Source of the DNA: Leifsonia shinshuensis | GTDB lineage: Bacteria; Actinomycetota; Actinomycetes; Actinomycetales; Microbacteriaceae | NCBI RefSeq assembly: GCF_031456835.1 | Contig: NZ_JAVDVK010000001.1 | Span: forward strand, 930,001-994,000 | Length of the DNA: 64,000 nt | Direction: 5' to 3' | Shown: piece by piece, positions 43,760 through 53,841 of the stretch | Numbering within the stretch: position 1 is the stretch's first letter | Layout: every line of letters starts with the position of its first letter | Made by a program: the position numbers and the translations under genes | The notes under the pieces: model-generated | The model's database searches: none | Told to the model about the DNA's origin: nothing | Seen by the model: the letters and a program-made list of their open reading frames with translations, nothing else

Positions 43760-43980
43760 TCGGGATCGGCGAGCCGGAGCCGCTGACCTGTTCGCGCGCC
43801 GGCTGCCGTGAGACCGCCGAGTGGCGCATCGAGTGGCGCAACCCGCGCATCCACTCGGAGGACCGCGTCAAGGTGTGGCTCGCGTGCCCGGAGCACGTGG
43901 ACTTCCTGCGTGAGTTCCTCGCCGCGCGCGACTTCCCGCTGCGGGTGGTCGCGGCCGACGACACCAGGACGTCGGCGTGA
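43756..43980 (+). CDS. Small Cys-rich protein upstream of SURF1
   Basis: A 74-residue soluble protein with CSRAGCRETAEWRIEWRNPRIH and LACPEHVDFLREFLAARDFPL. The CX4C pair and the CPEH suggest a zinc-ribbon-like metal site. Comparable ORFs in Leifsonia-like genomes are sometimes labelled acetone carboxylase, a name I cannot support from this sequence. It overlaps both neighbours by 4 nt (GTGA at each end). Confidence 0.7.
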   Translation: MIGIGEPEPLTCSRAGCRETAEWRIEWRNPRIHSEDRVKVWLACPEHVDFLREFLAARDFPLRVVAADDTRTSA

Positions 43981-44840
43981 GCGAGCAGAAGACCGCCGGC
44001 TGGCGGTTCGCCTTCTCGCGCCGTTGGCTGGGCTACCTGGCGTTCGCGATCGCGTTCGCCATCGCCTGCGGGTTCCTCTCCAACTGGCAGCTGTCGCGCA
44101 GCAAGGAGGCTGCGGCAGCGAATGCGCTGATCACGGCGAACTTCGACTCGCGGCCGGTGCCGCTCACCCAGGAACTCCCGTCGCTCGGCGCCTACTCGCC
44201 GAAGCAGGAGTGGACGCGCGTGACGGTCACCGGGACGTACGAGCGCGACAAGCAGCTGCTCGTGCGCAACCGGCCGTTCAACGGCAGCCCCGGCTTCGAG
44301 GTGCTCACCCCGCTGCGGACTGCGGACGGCTCGCTGTTCATCGTCGACCGCGGATGGGTGCCGACCGGCAACCGCACCGACTCCCCCGACCACGTCCCCG
44401 CCGCGCCGTCCGGCACGGTGACCGTGGTGGCGCGGCTGAAGGCGAGCGAGCCGGCCATCGCCGGGCGGACGGCGGTCGGCGATCAGGTGGGGACCATCCA
44501 GCTCTCGGTCGTGAAGCAGAAGCTCGACGGCGCGGACATGTACACGTCCGCCTACGGACTGCTCGACAGCGAGGACCCGGCGCCCGCGACGGCCCCGACG
44601 CCCACGGTGACCGCTCCCCCGACGCAGGATGAGGGGCTTCACTGGTCGTACATGATCCAGTGGATCATCTTCGCGCTGATCGGCTTCTTCGGCCTCGGCT
44701 ACGCCCTCGTCACCGAGTACCGGCGCCGCAACTCCGACGACCCCGCCGAGCGCGCGCGGGCCGCCGAGCGGGAGCGCCGCCGTCGCGCGAAGCGCACCGA
44801 CGCCGACGTCGAGGACGAGCTCCTCGACGCCACCCGCTGA
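43977..44840 (+). CDS. SURF1 family cytochrome oxidase biogenesis protein
   Basis: A 287-residue protein with the SURF1 layout: an N-terminal membrane helix (WLGYLAFAIAFAIACGFLSNWQLSRSKE) and a C-terminal one (about 220-240, MIQWIIFALIGFFGLGYAL). Conserved signatures are VTVTGTYERDKQLLVRNRPFNGSPGFEVLTPLR and VDRGWVP in the extracytoplasmic part. SURF1 helps heme a insertion into cytochrome c oxidase. It overlaps the Cys-rich gene by 4 nt. The charged, Arg-rich tail is cytoplasmic. ctaA and ctaB are 6 kb away in the same window. Confidence 0.92.
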   Translation: MSEQKTAGWRFAFSRRWLGYLAFAIAFAIACGFLSNWQLSRSKEAAAANALITANFDSRPVPLTQELPSLGAYSPKQEWTRVTVTGTYERDKQLLVRNRPFNGSPGFEVLTPLRTADGSLFIVDRGWVPTGNRTDSPDHVPAAPSGTVTVVARLKASEPAIAGRTAVGDQVGTIQLSVVKQKLDGADMYTSAYGLLDSEDPAPATAPTPTVTAPPTQDEGLHWSYMIQWIIFALIGFFGLGYALVTEYRRRNSDDPAERARAAERERRRRAKRTDADVEDELLDATR

Positions 44841-44860
44841 CGCTCTCGTCCGCGCCCCCA

Positions 44861-44926
44861 CCGTCGAGTACACGAAAAGTGCACGGCCCAGAGGCTTGGG
44901 GCGTGCACTTTTCGTGTACTCGACGG
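44861..44926. repeat. Long perfect inverted repeat between convergent SURF1 and ABC-F genes
   Basis: Arms 44861-44885 and 44902-44926 are perfect 25 nt reverse complements, beginning CCGTCGAGTACACGAAAAGT. The 16 nt loop can add CCCA/TGGG. It lies 20 nt after SURF1 and 12 nt after the ABC-F stop. It likely terminates both genes; no T-run. Confidence 0.85.
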
Positions 44927-44938
44927 GGGCGGAATCGC

Positions 44939-46537
44939 TCAGGCGAGGGAGATGAGGTCGAGGTAGTCGGGCGACCAGTGGTCCTCGGTGCCGTCGGGGA
45001 GGATGAGTACGCGCTCGGGGTTGAGCGCCTCGACGGCGCCCTCGTCGTGGCTGACCAGCACGACCGCGCCCTCGTAGTGCGCGAGCGCATCCAGGATCTC
45101 CTCGCGGCTGGCCGGGTCGAGGTTGTTCGTCGGCTCGTCGAGCAGAAGGACGTTCGCACCCGACACGACGATCATCGCCAGTGCCAGCCGTGTCTTCTCA
45201 CCACCGGAGAGCACCCCGGCGGGCTTGTGCGCGTCATCGCCGGTGAACAGGAACGAGCCCAGCACCTTCCGCGCCTCGGTCTCGGTCAGCGAGGGTGACG
45301 ACGACACCATGTTCTGCAGCACCGTGCGCTCGACGTCGATCGTCTCGTGCTCCTGCGCGTAGTACCCGATGCGGAGGCCGTGCCCGGGCTCCACCTGACC
45401 GGTGTCCGGCGCATCCACGCCGGCGAGCATCCGCAGCAGCGTCGTCTTGCCGGCGCCGTTGAGACCCAGCACGACGACCTTCGATCCGCGGTCGATCGCG
45501 AGATCGACGGCCGTGAAGATCTCCAGCGAACCGTAGCTCTTCGACAGGTCGCTGGCCTGCAGCGGCGTGCGGCCGCACGGCGCGGGCGTCGGGAAGCGCA
45601 GCTTCGCGACACGGTCGACCTGGCGCACGTCTTCGAGCCCGGCGAGCAGCTTCTCCGCACGCGCCACCATCTGGTGGGCGGCGGCGGCCTTCGTGGCCTT
45701 CGCACCGAACTTCGCGGCCTGGAGCTGGAGCGCACCGGCCTTCTTCTCGGCGTTCGCGCGCTCCTTCTTGCGGCGCTCCTCGTCGGCGGCGCGCTGGCGC
45801 TGGTAGTTCTTCCAGCCCATGTTGTAGATGTCGATGACCTGGCGGTTCGCATCCAGGTAGAAGACGCGGTTGACCGTCTCACCCACGAGCTCGACGTCGT
45901 GCGAGATCACGATGAAGCCGCCGCTGTAGTTCTTGAGGAAGTCGCGCAGCCAGATGACCGAGTCGGCATCCAGGTGGTTCGTCGGCTCGTCGAGGATCAT
46001 CGTGCGGGCGTCCGAGAACAGGATGCGCGCCAGCTCGATGCGGCGGCGCTGACCTCCCGAGAGGGTCTTCAGCGGCTGGTCCAGGATGCGGTCGGGCAGG
46101 TTCAGGTTGGACGCGATGGACGCCGCCTCCGCCTCGGCCGCGTACCCGCCGAGGAGGTGGAAGCGCTCCTCCAGCCGGCCGTACTTCTTCATCGCGGCCT
46201 CGGATACCCCGGAGTCGCTGCTCGCCATGTCGAGCGTCGCCTGCTGCATCCCGAGCACGATGGACCCCAGGCCACGAGCGTCCAGGATGCGCGTGCGCGC
46301 GAGGTCGTCGAGGTTGCCGGACCGCGGGTCCTGCGGCAGGTAGCCGAGTTCGCCCGAGCGGTCGACCTTGCCCGCGGTGGGCAGCAGATCGCCCGCGAGC
46401 ACCTTGGTCAGCGTCGTCTTGCCGGCGCCGTTGCGCCCGACGAGGCCGATCTTGTCGCCGTCGGCGACGCGGAAGCTCACGTCCTCCATCAGGAGGCGTG
46501 CGCCTACGCGCAGTTCGAGGCCCTGCACGGCAAGCAC
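44939..46537 (-). CDS. ABC-F family ATPase (ribosome-associated, EttA/Uup-like)
   Basis: A 532-residue protein with two ABC modules and no membrane segments. The first has GRNGAGKTTLTKVLAG and LSGGQRRRIELARILF with MILDEPTNHLD. The second has GLNGAGKTTLLRMLAG, LSGGEKTRLALAMIV and LLLDEPTNNLD. A long charged linker (about 245-300, ADEERRKKERANAEKKAG) matches the P-site tRNA interaction motif region. Such proteins act on the ribosome, not in transport. GTG at 46537. It is the gene after sufT on the minus strand, but the inverted repeat at 46557 separates it. Confidence 0.92.
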   Translation of the reverse strand: MLAVQGLELRVGARLLMEDVSFRVADGDKIGLVGRNGAGKTTLTKVLAGDLLPTAGKVDRSGELGYLPQDPRSGNLDDLARTRILDARGLGSIVLGMQQATLDMASSDSGVSEAAMKKYGRLEERFHLLGGYAAEAEAASIASNLNLPDRILDQPLKTLSGGQRRRIELARILFSDARTMILDEPTNHLDADSVIWLRDFLKNYSGGFIVISHDVELVGETVNRVFYLDANRQVIDIYNMGWKNYQRQRAADEERRKKERANAEKKAGALQLQAAKFGAKATKAAAAHQMVARAEKLLAGLEDVRQVDRVAKLRFPTPAPCGRTPLQASDLSKSYGSLEIFTAVDLAIDRGSKVVVLGLNGAGKTTLLRMLAGVDAPDTGQVEPGHGLRIGYYAQEHETIDVERTVLQNMVSSSPSLTETEARKVLGSFLFTGDDAHKPAGVLSGGEKTRLALAMIVVSGANVLLLDEPTNNLDPASREEILDALAHYEGAVVLVSHDEGAVEALNPERVLILPDGTEDHWSPDYLDLISLA

Positions 46538-46556
46538 AGTGATTCCATTCGTTCAG

Positions 46557-46628
46557 CAGCCATCCGTTCCTCAGTTAGTCCGGGTACACGCCGAGCGTGC
46601 AGCGGAGAAACTGAGGAACGGATGGCTG
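46557..46628. repeat. Long inverted repeat after the suf operon, in front of the ABC-F gene
   Basis: Arms 46557-46576 and 46609-46628 are perfect 20 nt reverse complements, CAGCCATCCGTTCCTCAGTT and its complement, around a 32 nt loop. It lies 11 nt after the sufT stop and 20 nt before the ABC-F start. It is likely the suf terminator. Confidence 0.82.
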
Positions 46629-46638
46629 GGGAGAGTTG

Positions 46639-46968
46639 TCAGATGGCGAAGCCGAGGGCGCGCATCATGTCGCGCCCGTCATCGGTGATCCGCTCGGGAC
46701 CCCACGGCGGCATCCACACCCAGTTGATGCGGAACGCCTCGACGATGCCGTCGAGTGCCTCGGCGGTCTGCTCCTCGAGCACGTCGGTCAGCGGGCAGCC
46801 GGCGCTCGTGAGCGTCATCGAGATGATGAGGGCGTTGTTCTCGTCGTCCCAGGCGAGGTCGTAGATGAGGCCCAGGTCGACGACATTGATCCCGAGCTCG
46901 GGATCCATGACGTTCTTCAGCGCCTCTTCGACCTGGTCGAAGAGCGCTGGGCTCAGCGTGGCGGGCAT
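46639..46968 (-). CDS. sufT: SufT / MIP18-family Fe-S assembly factor (DUF59)
   Basis: A 109-residue protein with the DUF59 signature DPELGINVVDLGLIYDL and the conserved Cys in TLTSAGCPLTDVL. It helps Fe-S cluster transfer in the SUF pathway. It is the last gene of sufB-sufD-Rieske-sufC-sufT (23 nt after sufC), as in other actinobacteria. The C-terminus has WVWMPPWGPERITDDGRDMM. Confidence 0.92.
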   Translation of the reverse strand: MPATLSPALFDQVEEALKNVMDPELGINVVDLGLIYDLAWDDENNALIISMTLTSAGCPLTDVLEEQTAEALDGIVEAFRINWVWMPPWGPERITDDGRDMMRALGFAI

Positions 46969-46991
46969 GTGTGGATTCTACCTCTCGGGCC

Positions 46992-47786
<795 letters not shown>

Positions 47787-47788
47787 GG

Positions 47789-48118
47789 TTACTGGTTCAC
47801 TTTCGGGGCGCTGGGGTCGATGAAGACGTCTCCGTCGATGATCTCGACGGGAAACACGGGGACCGGCTCGTAGGCCGGGAGGTTGAGGGGCTTGCCGGTC
47901 AGGAGCGAGAACTGCGAGCCGTGGGCCCAGCACTCCAGGCTCTCGTCTTCGACGAAGCCCTCGGAGAGCGAGATCTCGCCGTGCGTGCAGGTGTCGCCGA
48001 TGGCGTGCACCGTACCGGACGAGTCCTTGACGACCGCGATCGGGACGCCGTCGAGCACCACGCGCGTCGCCTGATTCTCGACGAGCTCCGCGACGGCTGC
48101 GACGCGCTGGCCCGCCAT
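47789..48118 (-). CDS. Rieske-type [2Fe-2S] ferredoxin in the suf operon
   Basis: A 109-residue Rieske domain. Ligands are CTHGEISL (C-x-H) and CWAHGSQF (C-x-x-H), spaced 16 residues apart. It resembles small ferredoxin subunits of non-heme dioxygenases, and is regularly found inside actinobacterial suf operons between sufD and sufC. Its electron partner is unknown. It overlaps sufD by 1 nt (TGATG). Confidence 0.93.
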   Translation of the reverse strand: MAGQRVAAVAELVENQATRVVLDGVPIAVVKDSSGTVHAIGDTCTHGEISLSEGFVEDESLECWAHGSQFSLLTGKPLNLPAYEPVPVFPVEIIDGDVFIDPSAPKVNQ

Positions 48119-49338
48119 CAGTTCTCGGCCCCGGCGGTCGGGGCGGAGGGCGCCGACGCGGTGACCGTCGAGGACTCGAGCTCGTCCTCGATCTTCGCCT
48201 GCAGGCGCTCCTGGAGCGCCGGCGAGCCGATCTGCTGGACGATCTCGGCGAGGAAGCCGCGCACGACCAGGCGGCGCGCCTCCTCCTCCGGGATGCCTCG
48301 CGACTGCAGGTAGAACAGCTGCTCGTCGTCGAAACGGCCGGTGGCGCTCGCATGGCCGGCGCCGACGATGTCGCCGGTCTCGATCTCGAGGTTCGGCACC
48401 GAGTCCGCGCGCGCGCCGTCGGTGAGCACGAGGTTGCGGTTCTGCTCGTAGGTGTCGGTGCCGACGGCCTTCGGGCCGATGAGCACGTCGCCGATCCAGA
48501 CCGTGCGTGCGCCCTCGCCCTGCAGTGCGCCCTTGTAGCTGACGCGGCTGCGGGTCTCGGGACCGTCGTGGTAGACGTACACCTGCTGCTCGAGGTGCTG
48601 CGTCGCGTCCGCGAAGTATGCGCCGAGCAGCTCGGCGTCGGCTCGCGCGCCGGCGAGGTGCGCCGACGGGTTCAGCCGCACGACGCCGCCGCCGAGGGTG
48701 ATCGCGACGTGCTTGATGCGCGCGCCCTCGCCGAGCTCGGCGAAGTGCGCGGCGACGTGCAGCGCGTCGTCGTCCCACTCCTGGAGGGACACGACGGTGA
48801 GGTCGGCGTCCTTCCCGAGCAGGAACTCGACGTTCTCGGTCAGGTGCGCCGAGCCGGTGTTCTGCAGGATCAGCGTCGCGACCGCGCCTGGCGCGACCTC
48901 TACGACGGTGTGCGCCGCGCGGGGCGCGCCGCCGAGGGCGGTGCGGGCGATCGTGACCTCGCGGCGGTCGCCGCTGAGGTCGGCGCCGACGCTCACGAGG
49001 AGCGCCTGCTCGAAGGCGGTCCAGGCGTTGGCGGACGCGCGGTCCTCCGGCGTTCCGGCGGCGCCGATGCGGGCGTCGTCGCGTGGGATCCACGCGGTCG
49101 TCACGCCGGGTGCCGCCGTGGCGTCGTAGACGTAGGGCGAGCCGTCGAGGTCACCGGAGGTGAGCTCCTGGATGCGCGCGACGGGCGTGTACTTCCACAT
49201 CGGCTCCCGGCCGGTGACGGCCGGGAAGTCCGAGACCTCGGTGGAGGTGAACCGCTCGGCGCGGCTCTGCACCGGAACCGGTGCTCGCATGTGGGTCGGG
49301 GCGGGCGCGGTGGTCTGCGTCGTCTCGATCTGCGTCAT
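48118..49338 (-). CDS. sufD: Fe-S cluster assembly protein SufD
   Basis: A 406-residue SufBD scaffold subunit. The parallel beta-helix core includes [14 protein letters not shown] strands ([25 protein letters not shown]), and the signature [36 protein letters not shown] is typical of SufB/D. The N-terminus is Thr/Pro-rich. ATG at 49338 overlaps the sufB stop by 4 nt (ATGA), and its stop overlaps the Rieske gene. Confidence 0.94.
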   Translation of the reverse strand: MTQIETTQTTAPAPTHMRAPVPVQSRAERFTSTEVSDFPAVTGREPMWKYTPVARIQELTSGDLDGSPYVYDATAAPGVTTAWIPRDDARIGAAGTPEDRASANAWTAFEQALLVSVGADLSGDRREVTIARTALGGAPRAAHTVVEVAPGAVATLILQNTGSAHLTENVEFLLGKDADLTVVSLQEWDDDALHVAAHFAELGEGARIKHVAITLGGGVVRLNPSAHLAGARADAELLGAYFADATQHLEQQVYVYHDGPETRSRVSYKGALQGEGARTVWIGDVLIGPKAVGTDTYEQNRNLVLTDGARADSVPNLEIETGDIVGAGHASATGRFDDEQLFYLQSRGIPEEEARRLVVRGFLAEIVQQIGSPALQERLQAKIEDELESSTVTASAPSAPTAGAEN

Positions 49339-50753
49339 CCGACAGAGCCTTCCATGCCCATCTCGATGAGCTTGTTGAGTTCCAGTGCGTACTCCATGGG
49401 GAGCTCGCGGGCGATCGGCTCGATGAAGCCGCGGACGATCATCGCCATGGCCTCGTCCTCCGGGAGCCCTCGCGACATGAGGTAGAACAGCTGCTCCTCG
49501 CTTACGCGCGACACCGTCGCCTCGTGGCCGAGCTGCACGTCGTCGACGCGGATGTCGATGGCAGGGTACGTGTCCGACCGCGAGATCGTGTCGACGAGCA
49601 GGGCGTCGCAGCGCACGGTGTTGGCGGAGTGGTGCGCGTTCGCATCCATCCGCACCTCGCCGCGGTAGCCGGCACGACCGCCGCCGCGGGCGATCGACTT
49701 GGAGACGATCGACGACTGCGTGTACGGCGCCATGTGGATCATCTTCGCGCCGGCGTCCTGGTGCTGGCCGGGGCCCGCGAACGCGACGGACAGGGTCTCG
49801 CCCTTGGCGTGCTCCCCCATCAGGTAGATCGACGGGTACTTCATCGTCACCTTGGAGCCGATGTTGCCGTCGATCCACTCCATCGTCGCGCCCTCACCCG
49901 CGGTCGCCCGCTTGGTGACGAGGTTGTAGACGTTGTTCGACCAGTTCTGGATCGTCGTGTAGCGCACGCGGGCGTTCTTCTTCACGATGATCTCGACGAC
50001 CGCGGAGTGCAGCGAGTCGGACTTGTAGATCGGCGCGGTGCAGCCCTCGATGTAGTGGACGTAGCTGCCCTCGTCGGCGATGATCAGCGTGCGCTCGAAC
50101 TGGCCCATGTTCTCCGTGTTGATGCGGAAGTAGGCCTGCAGCGGGATCTCGACCTGCACGCCCTTGGGCACGTAGACGAACGAGCCGCCCGACCACACGG
50201 CGGTGTTCAGCGCGGCGAACTTGTTGTCGCCGGCGGGGATCACGGTGCCGAAGTACTCCTCGAAGAACTCGGGGTGCTCGCGCAGCGCGGTGTCGGTGTC
50301 CATGAAGATGACGCCCTGCGCCTCGAGGTCCTCACGGATCTGGTGGTAGACCACCTCGGACTCGTACTGGGCCGCGACGCCGGCGACGAGGCGCTGGCGC
50401 TCCGCCTCCGGGATGCCGAGCTTCTCGTAGGTGTTCCGGATGTCCTCCGGCAGGTCTTCCCAGCTCTGCGCCTGCTTCTCGGTGGAGCGGACGAAGTACT
50501 TGATGTTGTCGAAGTCGATCTCCGACAGGTCGGCTCCCCAGGTGGGCATGGGCTTGCGCTCGAACAGCTGGAGGGCCTTGAGGCGGCGCTGCAGCATCCA
50601 CTCGGGCTCGTTCTTGAGCGCCGAGATGTCTTTCACCACCTCGGGCGAGAGACCACGACGTGCGAGGGATCCCGCGGCGTCGGAATCGGCCCAGCCGAAC
50701 TCGTACTGCCCCAAAGAGGCGAGCTCGGGCCGATCGATCAGGATGTCTGACAT
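49335..50753 (-). CDS. sufB: Fe-S cluster assembly protein SufB
   Basis: A 472-residue main scaffold of the SUF pathway. Signatures: [76 protein letters not shown] (with the conserved Cys), and [41 protein letters not shown] at 50753 has GAGG at good spacing. First gene of the operon; no sufR lies upstream and no sufS/sufU follows. Confidence 0.96.
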   Translation of the reverse strand: MSDILIDRPELASLGQYEFGWADSDAAGSLARRGLSPEVVKDISALKNEPEWMLQRRLKALQLFERKPMPTWGADLSEIDFDNIKYFVRSTEKQAQSWEDLPEDIRNTYEKLGIPEAERQRLVAGVAAQYESEVVYHQIREDLEAQGVIFMDTDTALREHPEFFEEYFGTVIPAGDNKFAALNTAVWSGGSFVYVPKGVQVEIPLQAYFRINTENMGQFERTLIIADEGSYVHYIEGCTAPIYKSDSLHSAVVEIIVKKNARVRYTTIQNWSNNVYNLVTKRATAGEGATMEWIDGNIGSKVTMKYPSIYLMGEHAKGETLSVAFAGPGQHQDAGAKMIHMAPYTQSSIVSKSIARGGGRAGYRGEVRMDANAHHSANTVRCDALLVDTISRSDTYPAIDIRVDDVQLGHEATVSRVSEEQLFYLMSRGLPEDEAMAMIVRGFIEPIARELPMEYALELNKLIEMGMEGSVG

Positions 50754-51081
50754 ATCTACCTCGTTTCCTTCCACTCGTAACCGGATATCAGTCCGGCTCA
50801 TTCCCCTCGGAGCGCACGGCTCACGCCGGTCGCTCCTGAGCGTCCTGATTGTGCGGGTGGCGGTGACTGCGTACCACGTGCGTACCTAGACTGTTCGGGG
50901 AGACGGGCCACGATGCCCCGGCCACGGCCGGAGAAACCGGACGCGCGCACGCGCCGGATGGCGCGTTCCTCGAACCCACCAATTCTACAGGTGCGGCACG
51001 GTATTAGTAGAGGCGCGCCTGCGCATTGCCCGAGTATCCGCACCCGCATCACCGTCCGAGACCCGAGGAAGCCCCCGAACC
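50754..51081. other. Divergent intergenic region between sufB and ctaA
   Basis: 328 nt without a convincing gene. It should hold the suf and ctaA promoters. A near-palindrome GTACCACGTGCGTAC (50871-50885) with the CACGTG core lies 118 nt before sufB. A candidate minus-strand -10, TAGAAT, lies around 50985. No sufR-like gene or clear riboswitch is visible. Confidence 0.5.
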
Positions 51082-52023
51082 ATGAAGCGCATCATCGCCT
51101 GGCTGCCCGACCGTGTGGACACGCGGCTGAAGGTGATCGCGTGGGCCTACCTGGTGGGCCAGGTCGTCCTGGTCGGAACCGGCGGACTGGTGCGGCTCAC
51201 AGCGAGCGGCCTCGGCTGCCCCACCTGGCCGAAGTGCACGGCGGACTCGATCGTCAACACGCCCGAGATGGGCATCCACGGCTTCATCGAGTTCGGCAAC
51301 CGCGTGCTCAGCGCGCTGCTCGCCATCATGGCGATCATCGCGTTCGTGGCCATCCTGCGGATGCGCAAGCAGCGCCCGGATCTGTTCTGGCTGACCCTCG
51401 TCGCCGGCCTCGCCATCCCCGCTCAGGCGGTCATCGGCGGCCTCAGCGTGCTCAGCGGGCTCAACCCCTACGTGGTCGGGCTGCACTTCGTCGTGTCGAT
51501 CGCCCTCGTCGCGACCTGCACGGCCTTCGTCTTCCGCGTCTACGCGGTGCCCGGTCCCCGCGTCCGCGCCGTGCCGGGCTGGTTCGCCGCCGTCGCGCAC
51601 GTCACCAGCGCGGTCGTCGCGGTCACCATCCTGGTCGGCATCCTCACCACCGGCAGCGGTCCGCACGCCGGCGACGCGAACGCCCCGCGGAACGGCCTCA
51701 ACCCCGAGATCCTGCAGCACGTGCACGCGATCCCCGCCTACGTGACCTTCGGGCTCACCCTGGTGCTGGTGATCGGCTCGTGGCGCTACCGCGCGACCGC
51801 GGTCCACCGCTTCACGCAGTACCTGCTGGCGGTCGAGGTGCTCCAGATCGCGGTCGGGCTCATCCAGGCGAACACCGGGCTGCCGGGCATCCTCGTCGGC
51901 GTGCACATGACCTTGGCGGCGCTGCTGGCCGCTGCGATGACCGCGGTGATCCTGTCGCTCAAGGCTCCGGTCGCCGCGCTGGACGCCCGCGAGGCGTCAG
52001 CGGCGGACGTCGTCGCGGCGTAG
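51082..52023 (+). CDS. ctaA: Heme A synthase CtaA (COX15)
   Basis: A 313-residue membrane enzyme oxidising heme O to heme A. Eight hydrophobic segments follow the COX15 pattern. Signatures: GGLVRLTASGLGCPTWPKC, IHGFIEFGNRVLS (conserved His), GLHFVVSIALV, QHVHAIPAYVTF and GVHMTLAALLAA, giving the paired heme-ligating His residues. ATG at 51082 follows GAGGAAG. It is divergent from sufB, as in other actinobacteria. Its end overlaps the convergent GNAT gene by 27 nt. Confidence 0.95.
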   Translation: MKRIIAWLPDRVDTRLKVIAWAYLVGQVVLVGTGGLVRLTASGLGCPTWPKCTADSIVNTPEMGIHGFIEFGNRVLSALLAIMAIIAFVAILRMRKQRPDLFWLTLVAGLAIPAQAVIGGLSVLSGLNPYVVGLHFVVSIALVATCTAFVFRVYAVPGPRVRAVPGWFAAVAHVTSAVVAVTILVGILTTGSGPHAGDANAPRNGLNPEILQHVHAIPAYVTFGLTLVLVIGSWRYRATAVHRFTQYLLAVEVLQIAVGLIQANTGLPGILVGVHMTLAALLAAAMTAVILSLKAPVAALDAREASAADVVAA

Positions 52024-52557
52024 CGTCCCGACCCGCGCCTCGCGCGGCTCGCCGTGCAGGCTGACGAGGGTGCGCATCCCCTCGCCGAAGTCGAATCCGA
52101 CCGCCTCCGCGAGGCGTCGGCTGGCGTCGTTGCCCGGCACGTACTCCCAGTTCAGGCTGGTGAGGCCGAGACCGTCCGGATCCAGGGCGTGGCGCGCCAC
52201 CGCGCTCAGAGCCTCGCGCATGAAGCCACGGCCGCGCGCCCACGGACCGGACCAGCAGCCGAGCGAGGCGGACCCGGCACGCTCGTCCCGCCGCACCTCC
52301 AGGGCGCCGAGCATCCGGCCGCCCGAGCGCTCGTGCAGCGCCCACACGGTGTAGCGGCGGCTCGCGAGACCGTGCGGGCAGTAGCTGCGGACGAAGAACT
52401 CCGCGCTCTCGCGGGTGTACGGCGAGGGCAGCGGCACCCAGCGCTGCGTCTCGGCGTCGAGGCAGGCGGCCAGCACGTCCGGGATGTCGTCGTCCGTCGG
52501 AGTGTCGAGCACGAGGCGCGGCGTCCGCAGACGTGTCGCCAGCAACGGTGCGCTCAT
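51997..52557 (-). CDS. GNAT-family N-acetyltransferase
   Basis: A 186-residue acetyltransferase of the RimJ/RimL-like group: RTPRLVLDTPTDDDIPDVLAA at the N-terminus, WSGPWARGRGFMREALSAVARHAL as the acetyl-CoA loop, and LNWEYVPGNDASRRLAEAVGFDFGEG as the conserved C-terminal motif. The acceptor is unknown. ATG at 52557 (MSAPLLA); GTG at 52563 is possible. The 3' end overlaps ctaA on the opposite strand. Confidence 0.87.
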   Translation of the reverse strand: MSAPLLATRLRTPRLVLDTPTDDDIPDVLAACLDAETQRWVPLPSPYTRESAEFFVRSYCPHGLASRRYTVWALHERSGGRMLGALEVRRDERAGSASLGCWSGPWARGRGFMREALSAVARHALDPDGLGLTSLNWEYVPGNDASRRLAEAVGFDFGEGMRTLVSLHGEPREARVGTLRRDDVRR

Positions 52558-52611
52558 GCGCACATGCTAGAGCCGGTCACCCCCGGAGTGCACGGGTTGA
52601 CTGAAGAATCC

Positions 52612-53532
52612 TCAGAAGGGAAGCAGCGGGTCGATCGCGACCGCGAGGAAGATCAGCGTCAGGTACGCGATCGAGCCGTGGAACACCCGCATCGGGGACA
52701 CCGTCTCGTGCCGGATGGCCAAGTTGTAGAGGCGGTGCGACTCGTAGAGGAACCAACCGCCGGTCACCAGGGAGATCGCCGTGTAGAGCAGCCCCATGTG
52801 CGCGACCGGGATGAGCAGCAGCGAGCACGCGACCATCGCCCACGCGTACAGGATGACCTGCAGGCCGACCACGGCGCGTCCCCGCACGACGGCCAGCATC
52901 GGCACGCCGGCCTCCTGGTAGTCGGAGCGGTACTTCATCGACAGCGGCCAGTAGTGCGGCGGCGTCCAGAGGAAGATGATGCCGAACAGGATGAACGGGG
53001 CCCAGTCGAGCGAACCGGTCACGGCGGCCCAGCCGATCAGCACCGGCATGCAGCCCGCGATGCCGCCCCACACGATGTTCTGCGGAGTGCGGCGCTTCAG
53101 GATCAGCGTGTAGAAGACGACGTAGAGCAGGATGGCCGCGACCGAGAGCGCGGCGGCGAGCCAGTTGGTGAAGAAGCCGAGCACCAGCACCGAGGCGATC
53201 CCCAGCGCCCAGGCGAAGACGAGGGCCTCGCGGTCGGAGAGCTCGCCGGTCACCAGGGGGCGGTTCTTCGTGCGGCGCATCACGCGGTCGATGTCGCGGT
53301 CGATGTAGCAGTTGAACGCGCCCGCCGAGCCCGCGCTCATGTAGCCGCCGACGACCGTCGCCAGCACGAGCCACAGGTTCGGGATGCCGTTCGCCGCGAG
53401 GATCATCGTGGGCACGGTCGTCACGAGCAGGAGCTCGACGACGCGCGGCTTGGTCAGCGCGATGTACGCCTTCGCCTTGCGAGCGACGCCGATGCGGCCC
53501 GGTTCGACACGGCTCTCTACAGCGACGTCCAT
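52612..53532 (-). CDS. ctaB: Protoheme IX farnesyltransferase CtaB (heme O synthase)
   Basis: A 306-residue UbiA-family prenyltransferase adding farnesyl to heme B. The first Asp-rich motif is [20 protein letters not shown] and the second [18 protein letters not shown], with nine hydrophobic segments. [24 protein letters not shown] is typical of CtaB. With CtaA it supplies heme A to the aa3 oxidase. ATG at 53532, divergent from tkt. Confidence 0.95.
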   Translation of the reverse strand: MDVAVESRVEPGRIGVARKAKAYIALTKPRVVELLLVTTVPTMILAANGIPNLWLVLATVVGGYMSAGSAGAFNCYIDRDIDRVMRRTKNRPLVTGELSDREALVFAWALGIASVLVLGFFTNWLAAALSVAAILLYVVFYTLILKRRTPQNIVWGGIAGCMPVLIGWAAVTGSLDWAPFILFGIIFLWTPPHYWPLSMKYRSDYQEAGVPMLAVVRGRAVVGLQVILYAWAMVACSLLLIPVAHMGLLYTAISLVTGGWFLYESHRLYNLAIRHETVSPMRVFHGSIAYLTLIFLAVAIDPLLPF

Positions 53533-53841
53533 TGCTCCTCGTGATGTGTCGGCGGATGGGCGCGACGGCCCTCGGCAAGTCTACGGCACGTAGAGGTCGC
53601 GCATCCCGGGCTACCCCCTGTACGCCTTTGGCACAACCGGCTGGGGGAACACCCCACGTTTCGTGCGTGTTACCTATACTTGGAGATGCTCGCCAGCCGG
53701 ACCCCTTTCCCACAGGCCCTTTTTGTAGGACCGTGACGGATACGGGCAGCCCGGCGCCGATGACGTCCACGGCGCGCACTACCTCAACCGGTGCGGGTTC
53801 CACGACGACCCTCACCACATCTACGAAGGGTCAGTTTTCAC
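53533..53841. other. Divergent intergenic region between ctaB and tkt
   Basis: 309 nt without a convincing gene. It carries the ctaB promoter on one side and the tkt promoter on the other. A candidate -10 for tkt, TATACT, is at 53675-53680, without a clear -35. The tkt leader would be about 155 nt long. Confidence 0.5.
53675..53680 (+). promoter_or_regulatory. Candidate -10 element of the pentose-phosphate operon
   Basis: TATACT within TTACCTATACTTGG is the best -10-like match in the ctaB-tkt gap. No convincing -35 is seen at 16-18 nt, so this is only a suggestion. Confidence 0.35.
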
